Source: Bordetella pseudohinzii (GTDB lineage Bacteria; Pseudomonadota; Gammaproteobacteria; Burkholderiales; Burkholderiaceae_B). Taken from it: a DNA stretch of 64,000 nucleotides. Positions within the stretch are counted from its first letter, which is position 1, and the number at the start of each line of letters is the position of its first letter. The translations under genes and the position numbers were made by a program. The stretch lies in the NCBI RefSeq assembly GCF_000657795.2, contig NZ_JHEP02000003.1, forward strand, positions 1 through 64,000, written 5' to 3'. Below are positions 32,592 through 41,268 of this stretch, piece after piece. The notes beneath the pieces are model-generated. The model was not told where the DNA came from and made no database searches. It worked only from the letters and a program-made list of their open reading frames with translations.

Positions 32592-32794
32592 AACGAAAAG
32601 GCGAACCCGAGGGCCCGCCTGTCCGCTGAAGCTTGGTACTGAACATGGAAATTCTAGTATCGGTTTCTCCCTCACAGGCGTCAAGGCCGTCCCCCTTCTC
32701 CATGCTGATCTTTCGCGGTTACTGAACCTGGCGAGGGTGAAGTTCTGCCCAAAATTTCAGCATGGGGTTCAGTTTTTTTCTCAATGCGCCGTAT

Positions 32795-32814
32795 GCGTAG
32801 GGGCACCCCTACGC
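32795..32814. promoter_or_regulatory. 20-bp perfect palindrome upstream of tnsA, candidate operator
   Basis: GCGTAGGGG and CCCCTACGC are perfectly symmetric around CA. The site ends 19 bp before the tnsA ATG, next to its GTAGGAGG ribosome binding region. It is the natural target for the XRE protein encoded upstream; alternatively it could form an mRNA stem close to the tnsA start. Confidence 0.65.
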
Positions 32815-32833
32815 CATCGTAGGAGGAACCGAC

Positions 32834-33460
32834 ATGTTGTCCAGACGCGTAATTACCCGCAGCGGTAGGCACTTCAGAGGCCGCTACCCTTCGGCAAAGC
32901 TTGGTCGGATGGTGGAGTTCGAATCCCTAATCGAGAGAGATGTCATTCTCCTGCTGGAGTTCTCTGGAGGAGTCTCTTTTTATCAGGAGCAACCAACCCG
33001 CCTTTCATACAGCGATGGTGAGACGGTTCGCGATTACTTTCCCGACTTCGAGGCTCATCTGCGTACGGGGTGTCGCATCCACATTGAGGCAAAGCCGCTA
33101 GCGAAGTTGGCGCTGCCGAACGTTGCAGGGAAGCTGAATAGCATTGCGGAGCACTATGCAGCCCATCGAGAGGAGCACTTCCAGATCGTCACTGACGCTA
33201 TTGCACGGCGGGAGCCTCTACACAAGAACTTGAAGGCGCCGAGCGCATTTAGGGCCAAGGCAACAGGACCCAACTACGTCGACTGCCCCACTCATCCACT
33301 GAAGTCCAGTTGGAATGCGCTTGAGACTGTACTGGGCCGTCAAGGTCTTATGCAGCTTGTCGCGCGCGGGCACTTAGTGTGCGACCTGTCCCAACCCCTT
33401 GAAGGCGAACTCGTCGTTCAAACCGTGAAGGAGGTTGACGATGATTCGCTTTACATTTAA
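32834..33460 (+). CDS. tnsA: Tn7-like transposase endonuclease subunit TnsA
   Basis: A 208-residue TnsA. The PD-(D/E)xK nuclease motif is seen as E30 in EFESLIERDV, P70-D71 in RDYFPDFEAHL, and E85-A86-K87 in IHIEAKP. TnsA nicks the 5' ends of the element so that, with TnsB, transposition is cut-and-paste. The C-terminal domain follows at about residues 110-208. The ATG at 32834 has GTAGGAGG at 32820-32827. The gene end overlaps the tnsB start by 20 bp. First gene of tnsA-tnsB-tnsC-tniQ. Confidence 0.93.
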   Translation: MLSRRVITRSGRHFRGRYPSAKLGRMVEFESLIERDVILLLEFSGGVSFYQEQPTRLSYSDGETVRDYFPDFEAHLRTGCRIHIEAKPLAKLALPNVAGKLNSIAEHYAAHREEHFQIVTDAIARREPLHKNLKAPSAFRAKATGPNYVDCPTHPLKSSWNALETVLGRQGLMQLVARGHLVCDLSQPLEGELVVQTVKEVDDDSLYI

Positions 33461-35390
33461 GCGGGGGCTGGCCTATATCGATGTGCAAACGCGTTGGGTG
33501 CTCGAGCGTGCTCTCGCGTCTGGAAAATATCAATTCATCTCGGACGCGGGAGAGCTTTTGAATCTCTCTCCAGATGAGGTGCACGGCAAGTGGCTGTCTG
33601 GGCAGTGGCATGTGGATCCGGCCTCCTTAGGCACGATGGCGTCGGCCACCTATGTAGCCACACCCAGAGACTTTTCCACGTACTCCGATCATCAGCAACA
33701 GGTTGCGACTCGCAAGCTCAAGTATCTGCAAGCTGTCTCGCCCGATACCAATCGGTACGAGCCGGTGCGTTGGAAGCAACTGATCGATCTGCACGCGTCC
33801 CAGATTGGGGACGAAAACCCCCCTTGCTCATCGTCCGTGCAGAACTGGTGGCGCAAGTATCGGGTTACGAAGTCGATCGATGCGCTCATTCCTCGAAAAG
33901 GAGGAAGGGCTTCTGGCCGCGCGGCCTCTTCCTACGAAATCTTCGAACAAGCGGTAGCGGAGGTGTTCCTCACACTAGAGAAGCAACCGAAGGTGGCGGT
34001 CTTCGAACGTGTCTCTAGGCACTTCGCAACAGTTAACGCAGCACGCCCCTCGGATCAACAACTCATATGTCCCGCGAGGTCGACCGTGTATCGCTGGCTG
34101 AATGGTCTTCGCCAGGACATTGTTGATGGAGCGCGCTTAGGAGCAGACGCCGCACGAGCAAAATACCGTATAGCACTAGGCGGACTTCGAGTCGACGGAG
34201 TGCTTGAACGCGTTGAGATCGATCACACTCCGCTCGACCTCATCGTGATTGATGGGGAAACTCAGCTGCCGCTCGGTCGGCCATGGCTAACGATGGCTAT
34301 CGACAAAGCCTCACGGTTCCCTATGGGGTTCTATCTCGGCTTGAATACGCCGAACGCACATGCGGTGCTGCAATGCTTGACACGCAGCATCTTGCCAAAG
34401 ACGAAGTGGCTTGCTCAATATCCAGAAATCAAGGGCTCTTGGCCGGCACATGGCATCCCAGATTTGATCGCCATAGATAACGGGATGGATCTGCACTCAT
34501 CGGCGCTGGAAAAGGCGTGCCAGGAGATTGGCGTTCAGATGCTGTTTTGTGGTGCTAGAACTCCGGAGCACAAAGGTAGCATCGAGCGATTCTTTAGAAC
34601 GATGAACCAAGGCCTAATCCATAGGCTGCCTGGCACGACGTTCTCAGGAGTTATGCAACGCGGCGACTATCCCTCAGAGGACAAGGCGGCGATCACTCTA
34701 GAGCTAGCCCACCAATTGCTAACTCAGTGGATCGTAGATATATATGCAATCAGACGCGTCAAGTGTCTGGGCGGATCACCCCTGGAGAAATGGTCCGAGC
34801 TATCGGTCAAGCGAGTGATCGAGTTGCCACAGAACCCCGAGCAACTTGATGTGATCGCGGGTATACCAGCTACCCGGACCCTTTTTCATTACGGCATCGA
34901 ACTTGCTGGATTGCACTACAACAATATCCCGCTTCAGGAAATTCGTCGGCGGCACGGCAAAAGCGTGCCTGTGGACCTGAAGTTCTACGATCAAACCGTC
35001 GACCACGTACATGTCTTCGATCCGGACGCCAAGCACTACCTGCGGGTTCCCAGCGTCCGCGCCGAATACACGAAGGGCCTAAACCGTGAGATGCACATGC
35101 GCCTTCGCGAATTGGCACGCGTCCATCATGGTGATGCGGCTTCATTGGATCAGATGTTAGAGGCACGAGGCGCACTGGAAGCAGAGGTACAACGTGCAGT
35201 GAAGGCCAAAAAAATGGCAGTTCGCAAGAATGCACGAAGACTGGTTGGGCACGACAGTGCAGCTCAGTCGGATCCTACGATGCCGACCCCTCAACGACAC
35301 AAGCATATGGTGCCGAAGAGCCCCGTCGATCTACCGCCAGGGTTAGATGATGAGTTGCCCGAAATGGGCACTTTCGGCGGGGAGTTGTGA
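33441..35390 (+). CDS. tnsB: Tn7-like DDE transposase TnsB
   Basis: A 649-residue rve/Mu-type transposase. The catalytic residues are Asp261 (VEIDHTPLDL), Asp346 (IAIDNGMDLHS) and Glu382 (PEHKGSIERFF), with exactly 35 residues between the last two. N-terminal helical DNA-binding domains cover about residues 1-240 and a Mu-transpos_C beta-barrel follows the core. A short acidic tail ending MGTFGGEL may contact TnsC. The ATG at 33441 is six bases after GAAGGAGG. It should bind the CCA-N-TTAGAT repeats found at both element ends. Confidence 0.95.
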   Translation: MIRFTFKRGLAYIDVQTRWVLERALASGKYQFISDAGELLNLSPDEVHGKWLSGQWHVDPASLGTMASATYVATPRDFSTYSDHQQQVATRKLKYLQAVSPDTNRYEPVRWKQLIDLHASQIGDENPPCSSSVQNWWRKYRVTKSIDALIPRKGGRASGRAASSYEIFEQAVAEVFLTLEKQPKVAVFERVSRHFATVNAARPSDQQLICPARSTVYRWLNGLRQDIVDGARLGADAARAKYRIALGGLRVDGVLERVEIDHTPLDLIVIDGETQLPLGRPWLTMAIDKASRFPMGFYLGLNTPNAHAVLQCLTRSILPKTKWLAQYPEIKGSWPAHGIPDLIAIDNGMDLHSSALEKACQEIGVQMLFCGARTPEHKGSIERFFRTMNQGLIHRLPGTTFSGVMQRGDYPSEDKAAITLELAHQLLTQWIVDIYAIRRVKCLGGSPLEKWSELSVKRVIELPQNPEQLDVIAGIPATRTLFHYGIELAGLHYNNIPLQEIRRRHGKSVPVDLKFYDQTVDHVHVFDPDAKHYLRVPSVRAEYTKGLNREMHMRLRELARVHHGDAASLDQMLEARGALEAEVQRAVKAKKMAVRKNARRLVGHDSAAQSDPTMPTPQRHKHMVPKSPVDLPPGLDDELPEMGTFGGEL

Positions 35391-36430
35391 TGAACACGCC
35401 GCTAGATATCCTCTGCCGGACATTACCTAGTGACCTGGCGCAGCGGCAGTCTCTGTTCGGCTTCAGGCTACCCATAGTGCCGATACAGCACAGACGGTTT
35501 AGCGAGGGTTTGTGCCGCATTGCGGAGTTGCATCATTCGCGACAACGGTTCGGATCGGGAGGTGGAGTTCTCATCACAGGACCCTCAGGTGCTGGAAAAA
35601 CCCTTCTTGTGTCGTCCTATGCGAGTCAGTTTGCTCACGAGACTACGCTTACCGGTACTCGCATTCCCGTGCTGAGACTGACAGTTCCTTCGTCGCCTAC
35701 GGCGAAGAGCCTCAGCGAGACGATTCTTATCGCGCTCGGCTATCCAAAGGCACACCGCGGAAGCGGTCCGCAGAAGACCGCGCTAATTCTTGAGTTCTTT
35801 GATCGGTGCGGATTGGAGCTGATGATTCTGGACGAGGTTCACCATCTGTTCTATGCCTCCACGATTCAGTACTTTCGTGACGTCACCGACTGGCTGAAGA
35901 ACCTGATTAGCATCGCGAATGTAGCTGTGGTGGCTTGTGGATTGCCCGAGGCGATTGCTGTGGTCGAGGCTAACGAGCAACTGGCCAGAAGGTTCTCTGC
36001 CCGGTATGCACTTACGCCGCTTGGAATGGCGTCCGATGCAGATTTTCGGGAGTTTCGCAGCGTGTTGAAGTTGTTCGGAGAAGAGCTGCCGTTGCCGATG
36101 GCTACTCCCTTACACGAGGCCAACATGGCGAGACGAATGCACGTTGCGAGCTACGGTCTGCTCGACTATGTTCGCAAGGTCCTCGAAGGAGCTGTCAGTG
36201 TTGCGGCTAGTGTTGGAGATAACGAGATAGGTTTGGACGCGTTGGCGGCCGCATTTCGTAATTGCGTGTGTGGCACGGTACCTGATCGACTGAACCCGTT
36301 CCATCCCGACTCGTATTTGAGGCCCTTAGATCGACCAGGGGAAGTGTTCTATCTGCACACGAGCCAAGATCTGGTTGGCTCTGTCGTGGCGAAACGTGTG
36401 AGCTTAAACGCCGCAAAGGTGAGGCCGTAA
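35390..36430 (+). CDS. tnsC: AAA+ transposition regulator TnsC (TniB-like)
   Basis: A 346-residue AAA+ ATPase. Walker A is GPSGAGKT (64-71) and Walker B is LMILDEVHHL (144-153). It bridges the target selector TniQ and the TnsAB transposase on target DNA. The ATG at 35390 overlaps the tnsB stop and has GGGGAG upstream; a GTG at 35387 gives one extra residue. The stop TAA overlaps the tniQ ATG (TAATG), so the four genes are translationally coupled. Confidence 0.94.
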   Translation: MNTPLDILCRTLPSDLAQRQSLFGFRLPIVPIQHRRFSEGLCRIAELHHSRQRFGSGGGVLITGPSGAGKTLLVSSYASQFAHETTLTGTRIPVLRLTVPSSPTAKSLSETILIALGYPKAHRGSGPQKTALILEFFDRCGLELMILDEVHHLFYASTIQYFRDVTDWLKNLISIANVAVVACGLPEAIAVVEANEQLARRFSARYALTPLGMASDADFREFRSVLKLFGEELPLPMATPLHEANMARRMHVASYGLLDYVRKVLEGAVSVAASVGDNEIGLDALAAAFRNCVCGTVPDRLNPFHPDSYLRPLDRPGEVFYLHTSQDLVGSVVAKRVSLNAAKVRP

Positions 36431-38283
36431 TGGCGGGCTTGCTGTTCAAGACACCGCCCTTCAGAACCGAGGGCGCAGGCGGCTATCTGCTTAGATTGGA
36501 CGATTCCAATAAGTTGCAGGTCCGTGACTTAGCTGAATTGGGCGTGGCATTCGACACCGCAGCGCTATTTCGGCAAGGGCTAATTCCAGCGCAGGGGATA
36601 GATCCTGAACTGTGGAGTTGGATTGATCACGTCAGCGAACTTCGCTCGAGTAAGTTGCGAGTCTGGAACGTCAAATACTCGCGCTTTTGTCCTGAATGCC
36701 TGCGAGAAGAACCCACTTGGCTTGCTGAGTGGGAATTGTGCTACTACGACGCTTGCGTGAAGCACAAGGTCTGGATGGTCGATCTCTGTTCGTCATGCGG
36801 TGAATGCGTGTCGTGGGGAAGGCCTCAGATGCTTCGATGCAAGTGCGGTGCTGATCTTCGATCGGAGCCCACGTCAGAAGCTCCTTCTGGAGTCATCAAC
36901 TTGGCGGCAGCTCTCGCCTCCAAGTTGAGCGACCGCCGTAAACCCTTGTGCGACCTGAAGCCGCTTCGGCATTTGGACCTAGATCAATCACAGCGCCTGG
37001 TGCGCTTCCTCGGCACGCACCTGGATCCTGGAGGCATGAGAAAGACGGCAAAAATACACAATGCTGCGAGGATGGAGATGTCGTGGCCTGTCTCATCAGT
37101 CGCTGCTGCCATCCTTGGTGATTGGCCAAAGGCATTTCATGATCAGCTCTCCGCTATCCAGAAGATGGCGGCGAACAAGAAGCAAGGGCTTTCTAAAACG
37201 TTCGAGCGAACTTATCGCTATATCTACAGAGGATTGCCTCCTACGGTCTATCGGGACGTTCACGCTGCATTTGAGCAATGGGTCGCAGAATTCTGGCGAG
37301 GAGGTGTTGCTCGACGAAATCGCCGATTAGCGGATACGCTGATTTCTCAGGTGCAATGGACTTCAGCGAAGGCGGCTGCTCATAGACTGGGGGTAACCCA
37401 GGGCCGTATTCGGCGGCTGGTCGCGGAAGGAATCCTTGACGGTGATGAGTCTGTCTCCTCGGCGGGCAGGCGCTTCCTGATGGTGAGGCTCGATCAGGTC
37501 AGCGCTCTATCGTCGGCAGAATTCACGGAGATGGACTTGACCACGGCAACCGAGCAGCTTGGCCTAGGGAAAATTCGGCTACGAGAACTCGTCAGACTGC
37601 TGTTTCCTAATGCGTATCGTGCTCCGAGCCAGAAAGGTTCTACGCAATGGAGGATTCGTAGAGGCGACGTGGATGCTTACTTGGCCATCGGCCTCGGATT
37701 ACCAGAAATCACGGTACCCGAGGAGTCGCAAGTCTCCTTGTCGCATGTATTGAGGTATTGGACGTGGAGTGATGATGAAGTCGTCGAGCTTGTGGAGGCA
37801 GTTCGGGACGGCACGCTGGTGTTGGAGGGCTTGCTACCAGAAGGCACTGGTCTCGCAAGGTGGACATTCGACCGGAAAACACTGCAATTGTGGCGTCAGC
37901 AGAGAACGCCAGCATTGGCAAATTGGTTCAGCATTCCCAAAGTTGCTGAATTGCTCGGGATGAACCAGGAGGCGGCCTATTGGTTGGTGAGACACGGCTT
38001 CTTGAAGGCCGAACCGCTAATGCCAAAGCGGGGATGCGGTGCCCGTGTAACACGCTCGGAGGTGGAGAGATTTCGACAAGATTATGTCTTTGCCACAGAG
38101 ATCGCAGAAGCGCTGAAGACCCGGTCAACGAAGGTTGTGCGGACGCTCGCAGAGATGGGTATGAACCCCGCTTCTTCAAGAGGATTGGAGAAGTGTGGAA
38201 AGGTCTTCTACGCTCGCACACGCGAAATTGAAGATTGGCTTGTCACTTTGGGAGTGCAACTACCATCGATGGATCGAGGCTGA
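36430..38283 (+). CDS. tniQ: TniQ/TnsD-type target selector, candidate gyrB-specific
   Basis: A 617-residue TniQ-family protein. The N-terminal TniQ domain ends in a zinc-binding block: C87-x2-C90, C109-x2-H112, C120-x2-C123 and C137-x-C139. The long C-terminal part holds at least four helix-turn-helix segments of the excisionase/MerR look, near residues 332-358 (SAKAAAHRLGVTQGRIRRLV), 375-398, 500-528 (SIPKVAELLGMNQEAAYWLV) and 555-585. This size and architecture fit a TnsD-like protein that binds a fixed chromosomal site. As the element sits exactly at the end of gyrB, that site is probably the gyrB 3' coding end. Confidence 0.9.
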   Translation: MAGLLFKTPPFRTEGAGGYLLRLDDSNKLQVRDLAELGVAFDTAALFRQGLIPAQGIDPELWSWIDHVSELRSSKLRVWNVKYSRFCPECLREEPTWLAEWELCYYDACVKHKVWMVDLCSSCGECVSWGRPQMLRCKCGADLRSEPTSEAPSGVINLAAALASKLSDRRKPLCDLKPLRHLDLDQSQRLVRFLGTHLDPGGMRKTAKIHNAARMEMSWPVSSVAAAILGDWPKAFHDQLSAIQKMAANKKQGLSKTFERTYRYIYRGLPPTVYRDVHAAFEQWVAEFWRGGVARRNRRLADTLISQVQWTSAKAAAHRLGVTQGRIRRLVAEGILDGDESVSSAGRRFLMVRLDQVSALSSAEFTEMDLTTATEQLGLGKIRLRELVRLLFPNAYRAPSQKGSTQWRIRRGDVDAYLAIGLGLPEITVPEESQVSLSHVLRYWTWSDDEVVELVEAVRDGTLVLEGLLPEGTGLARWTFDRKTLQLWRQQRTPALANWFSIPKVAELLGMNQEAAYWLVRHGFLKAEPLMPKRGCGARVTRSEVERFRQDYVFATEIAEALKTRSTKVVRTLAEMGMNPASSRGLEKCGKVFYARTREIEDWLVTLGVQLPSMDRG

Positions 38284-38303
38284 AACTGCGACGCAAGCCG
38301 CAC

Positions 38304-38450
38304 ATGGACCAGCCCATCGCCTTACGTTTTGAAGGCGTCTCACAACGATTGCATAGCTTGGCATCTTCACCGGCTTACGAGATACTATTCGTATCAACAG
38401 CGGGAGTAGCGGATAAGAAAAATATTAAGGTTAAAGGTATCGAATGCTAG
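38304..38450 (+). CDS. Possible 48-residue small protein after tniQ
   Basis: A short ORF starting MDQPIALRFEGVSQRLHSL and ending in a Lys-rich KNIKVKGIEC. It starts 20 bp after the tniQ stop, and its own stop overlaps the start of the next small ORF (ATG at 38444). There is no strong ribosome binding site and no family is recognised. It may be a small component of the operon or simply spacer. Confidence 0.25.
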   Translation: MDQPIALRFEGVSQRLHSLASSPAYEILFVSTAGVADKKNIKVKGIEC

Positions 38451-38548
38451 CCGGCATCAAAACGCATTTCGTGGATGCAATGAAACGCCCCGAGCTGTTG
38501 GTAGAACGACCTCTGTCAGTACCGGGTCCAAGACCAAAGCAACTATAA
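38444..38548 (+). CDS. Possible 34-residue small protein before the DAC-like gene
   Basis: A short ORF beginning MLAGIKTHFVDAMKRPELL, overlapping the stop of the preceding small ORF by seven bases and ending about 50 bp before the DAC-like gene. Basic and proline-rich at the C-terminus. No family is recognised. The overlap suggests a translated string, but the evidence is weak. Confidence 0.25.
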   Translation: MLAGIKTHFVDAMKRPELLVERPLSVPGPRPKQL

Positions 38549-38598
38549 CGCGCGAAGTTCTATTCCTTGAAACGTTGTACATCCAATTATGGCAACGC

Positions 38599-39117
38599 AT
38601 GAGGATATTTCCGTACCGCCAGCCTAGATTCATTTTGATGAAACACAGTCCATGCTCCTCAGGCACCGCAAACTTGGTAGAGCGAGCCAGGCAGGTTCTC
38701 CGAACCATTGCCGATCTACGTAGTCAGGATTTTTCCGGTGTTGGCATCGTGTTCTACGAACGTTTGGATGATTTGCCGCACTTGCAACTCGGCGCCAGTG
38801 CTGAAAATGTGGCTCTTGAGCAATTTGCGGATATCACCTTGACAGCTACTCTGTCGAAAATTTCCGTCCCGTCAGTCCCGTTGCACGACGGCTTTCACTT
38901 CGTTTGTGTCGACAGCTGGCGACTCACTCACGTGTCTCAATTCATTTCGCCACCCATCCCCGAAGGTGCAGATCATCGGTTTCACGTCAGCGGCGCCCGT
39001 TTGATGGCCGCGCTACTTACGTCTCTGCTGCCCGGAATCGAGTGTGTGGGAATTGTGTCTCAGAGTGGCGAGATTCATTTGTTTAGGGATGGCCGCGATG
39101 CTGTCTGGAAAGGATAG
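38599..39117 (+). CDS. Divergent DisA_N/DAC-like (diadenylate cyclase fold) protein, candidate defence sensor or synthase
   Basis: A protein of about 172 residues (ATG at 38599; a TTG at 38575 or ATG at 38638 also possible). The middle resembles the DAC domain of CdaA/DisA: a beta strand GVGIVFYERLDD, then VPLHDGFHFV (PLHDG at 94-98; the family has PLHDGA), GARLMAAL at 132-139 in the place of the family's GTRHRAAL, and VGIVSQSGEIHLFRDG like the closing strands VVSEETG.ISL...G. The RHR nucleotide-binding triplet is not kept, so cyclase activity is doubtful or altered. The gene is followed immediately by a Cap15-like membrane protein, which points to nucleotide-signalling defence. Its C-terminus is WKG. 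Confidence 0.55.
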   Translation: MRIFPYRQPRFILMKHSPCSSGTANLVERARQVLRTIADLRSQDFSGVGIVFYERLDDLPHLQLGASAENVALEQFADITLTATLSKISVPSVPLHDGFHFVCVDSWRLTHVSQFISPPIPEGADHRFHVSGARLMAALLTSLLPGIECVGIVSQSGEIHLFRDGRDAVWKG

Positions 39118-39810
39118 ATGATGGCGAACGTTTCCATGTCAACTGGGGAGTTGAAGAAGGCGTTTTTGTTCGTCTCGTCAAGCACGGTTGCGCTCGCAGG
39201 CCTAGTCGGAATCGTTCGCCATTACTTCTTTGACGCGGACGCGACGTCCGCGCTAGTTCTCGGCCTAGTCAGCGGGGCGAGCTGGGCCGTCTTGTTTTCC
39301 CTTTGGGCACTGAAACGCCCTTGGAGGTGCGGCCGACTGGCTCGGTTAACTGGGCGTCCAATAATTCATGGCGTTTGGTTCGGCCATCTCGACACCAGCT
39401 ACGAGTCGGACGATGAAAGCGTCGGAAAGCGTATCCCCATCGCATTCGTCATTAGGCAGACTTTTTTGACGTACTCGCTTCTTTCATATACAGAGCGTCA
39501 GGACAGTGTCACCCTTGCTGAGACGCTAGATGTCGACGAAAAGCATGACACAGTCCACCTGCGTTATATGTACCGCTTTCAAATTATGCGTATGACGGAG
39601 CGCAAGCAGACAACCGGAGCTGCTGAGCTAAAGCTCATCGAGGGTGGTACAAAACTGAAGGGAAATTACCTTACCGACTCTCCCACTCATGGCTCTCTAC
39701 AACTCGTTTTTGTTCAACGTCAGGTCGACGGCATCGATACCTTCAGAGCCGTTCGTGAGCTTTACGATGCGAGGTTCGCGTCGGTCTCCGCAACAGCGAC
39801 CCCGGTCTGA
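39118..39810 (+). CDS. Cap15-like effector: two transmembrane helices plus beta-barrel domain (S-2TMbeta)
   Basis: A 230-residue protein (tandem ATGs at 39118 and 39121, with AAAGGA just upstream). Two hydrophobic helices lie at about residues 13-34 and 44-65. The C-terminal domain GRPIIHGVWFGHLDTSY...IPIAFVIRQTFLTYSLLSYTERQDSVTLAETL...VHLRYMYRF has the strand-rich pattern of the Cap15 / SMODS-associated 2TM-beta effector family (G.W.G, I...IRQ, T..S.S, L.Y.Y). Cap15 proteins damage the inner membrane when activated by a cyclic nucleotide. The gene starts directly at the stop of the DAC-like gene, so the two form a sensor/effector pair. Confidence 0.75.
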   Translation: MMANVSMSTGELKKAFLFVSSSTVALAGLVGIVRHYFFDADATSALVLGLVSGASWAVLFSLWALKRPWRCGRLARLTGRPIIHGVWFGHLDTSYESDDESVGKRIPIAFVIRQTFLTYSLLSYTERQDSVTLAETLDVDEKHDTVHLRYMYRFQIMRMTERKQTTGAAELKLIEGGTKLKGNYLTDSPTHGSLQLVFVQRQVDGIDTFRAVRELYDARFASVSATATPV

Positions 39811-40068
39811 GGCTACCCGGTTGAGAATGCTTCGGCATTTATTGAGCAACGAACATACGGGTTTTCACTATATTGAAAACTGTTGATCTGGCCAGATGTA
39901 GGGGCAAATCTGACCAAAGCGGATTTGGCGGGGAGAAAGGGAAGCGGCAGTAATGCTGGCAAAAAAATGAAGTTGGCGCCGCCTCTTGCCGGAACTTGGC
40001 CTACCGCTAGGTCTAAGCAATGCCTTCGACGACGTACTTTTTTGATCCCATAACGTGAGTCATTTTGC

Positions 40069-41268
40069 ATGCTGAATCTAAGCCAGCTTTTCTTTACGTC
40101 GGATGCGGACGAAACCGCCCTGCTCGATCTCCTCGATTTGGACGCCACGCAAAAGACCGAAATCCAAAATGCCAAAGGTCTGGTGCGTGCCGCTCTGAGA
40201 GAGGGTATTCCCAAGAAGTACGCTGAACTTGGACTGCCTGGCAAGGCACCCCAGCCACGTTTTTTCACCCAGGGTTCGTGGGCCTATAAGACGCTGAACG
40301 CCCCTTGTCAGCCTCCACAGGAAGCAGACATCGATGATGGTTGCTACCTGCCGATGACCTTCGTCACTCAGCAAACGAAGCGCCCGAGTGTGGCGGCTGA
40401 AGCATTCTTCAGAATTGCCGAGGACGCACTGGCGCCGCTTGTGAAGGCGAAGAGCTGGAGATTCGGGGGGGTGAAGCCCACTTGTATTCGTATCCATATC
40501 AGTACGTCTGCGCACATCGATGTTCCGCTCTATGCAATCCCCGACGATGAGTTCGAGAAACTGAAGAAGTCGATGGCGCTGGAGGCAAGGGCCATGGACT
40601 CCGCGACTCTGAACGACAGCATAGACCGGTGGGATACGCTACCACTTGATCAGGTACTTCTTGCCCACCGTGACGAAAATTGGATGCCCTCCGACCCTCG
40701 CCCTCTTAACGATTGGTTCATTGACCAAGTCGAAGTTCAAGGTCGTCAGTTGCGGCGGGTTATTCGTTACTTGAAGGCATTTCGAGATCACCAATGGAAG
40801 TCTGGTGGACCCGCTTCGGTTCTGTTAATGGCGGCAGCGGTGCCGATTTTTCAGCAGGAGATCGGGCGTGATGACCTGTCTCTCTTGAACGTCGCGAAAG
40901 GAATCCCGAGAGCACTACGTACTGGAGTCTCGCATCCGACGGACGAGTCGGAATCGCTTACAGACCGTTTGCGCAAAGCTGGTTTGGCCGAGGGACGCGA
41001 CTTAGTCGAAGAAGCAGCGCTGAAGTTCGATCAGTTTGCCAGTGTACTGGAGGCAACGCTTGCTGCTAGCGATGCGGTGCAGGGGGTGATTTGGATGCGT
41101 GGTCAGTTTGGACATAGGTTTCCAAACCGACCCGATCGAGTAAAGATTATCGCCGCTGCTACTTCAGTGGCGGCAACGACCGCAACCGCAGGGGTTGCGA
41201 GTGTCATCGCTTCCACGCCAGCGAAGGCTGGCCCTACGCCGCTCGTCGGCCCGACCCACGCAGGATGA
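40069..41268 (+). CDS. CBASS CD-NTase, DncV-like cyclic (oligo)nucleotide synthase
   Basis: A 399-residue CD-NTase. The nucleotidyltransferase signature is TQGSWAYKTLNAPCQPPQEADIDDGCYLPMTF, giving GS at 69-70 and Asp87/Asp89; the third acidic residue is Asp151 (SAHIDVPLYAIP). The arrangement closely resembles Vibrio DncV (clade A). In CBASS it makes a cyclic nucleotide on phage infection. It overlaps cap2 by four bases (41265-41268). The C-terminal tail is Ala/Thr-rich and ends HAG; a terminal glycine fits conjugation by Cap2. The product nucleotide cannot be told from sequence. Confidence 0.92.
   Translation: MLNLSQLFFTSDADETALLDLLDLDATQKTEIQNAKGLVRAALREGIPKKYAELGLPGKAPQPRFFTQGSWAYKTLNAPCQPPQEADIDDGCYLPMTFVTQQTKRPSVAAEAFFRIAEDALAPLVKAKSWRFGGVKPTCIRIHISTSAHIDVPLYAIPDDEFEKLKKSMALEARAMDSATLNDSIDRWDTLPLDQVLLAHRDENWMPSDPRPLNDWFIDQVEVQGRQLRRVIRYLKAFRDHQWKSGGPASVLLMAAAVPIFQQEIGRDDLSLLNVAKGIPRALRTGVSHPTDESESLTDRLRKAGLAEGRDLVEEAALKFDQFASVLEATLAASDAVQGVIWMRGQFGHRFPNRPDRVKIIAAATSVAATTATAGVASVIASTPAKAGPTPLVGPTHAG

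Noticed and set aside
38599-39117. Calling this an active diadenylate cyclase
   Set aside because: The DGA motif reads DGF and the RHR triplet is not conserved, so only a DAC-like fold is claimed.
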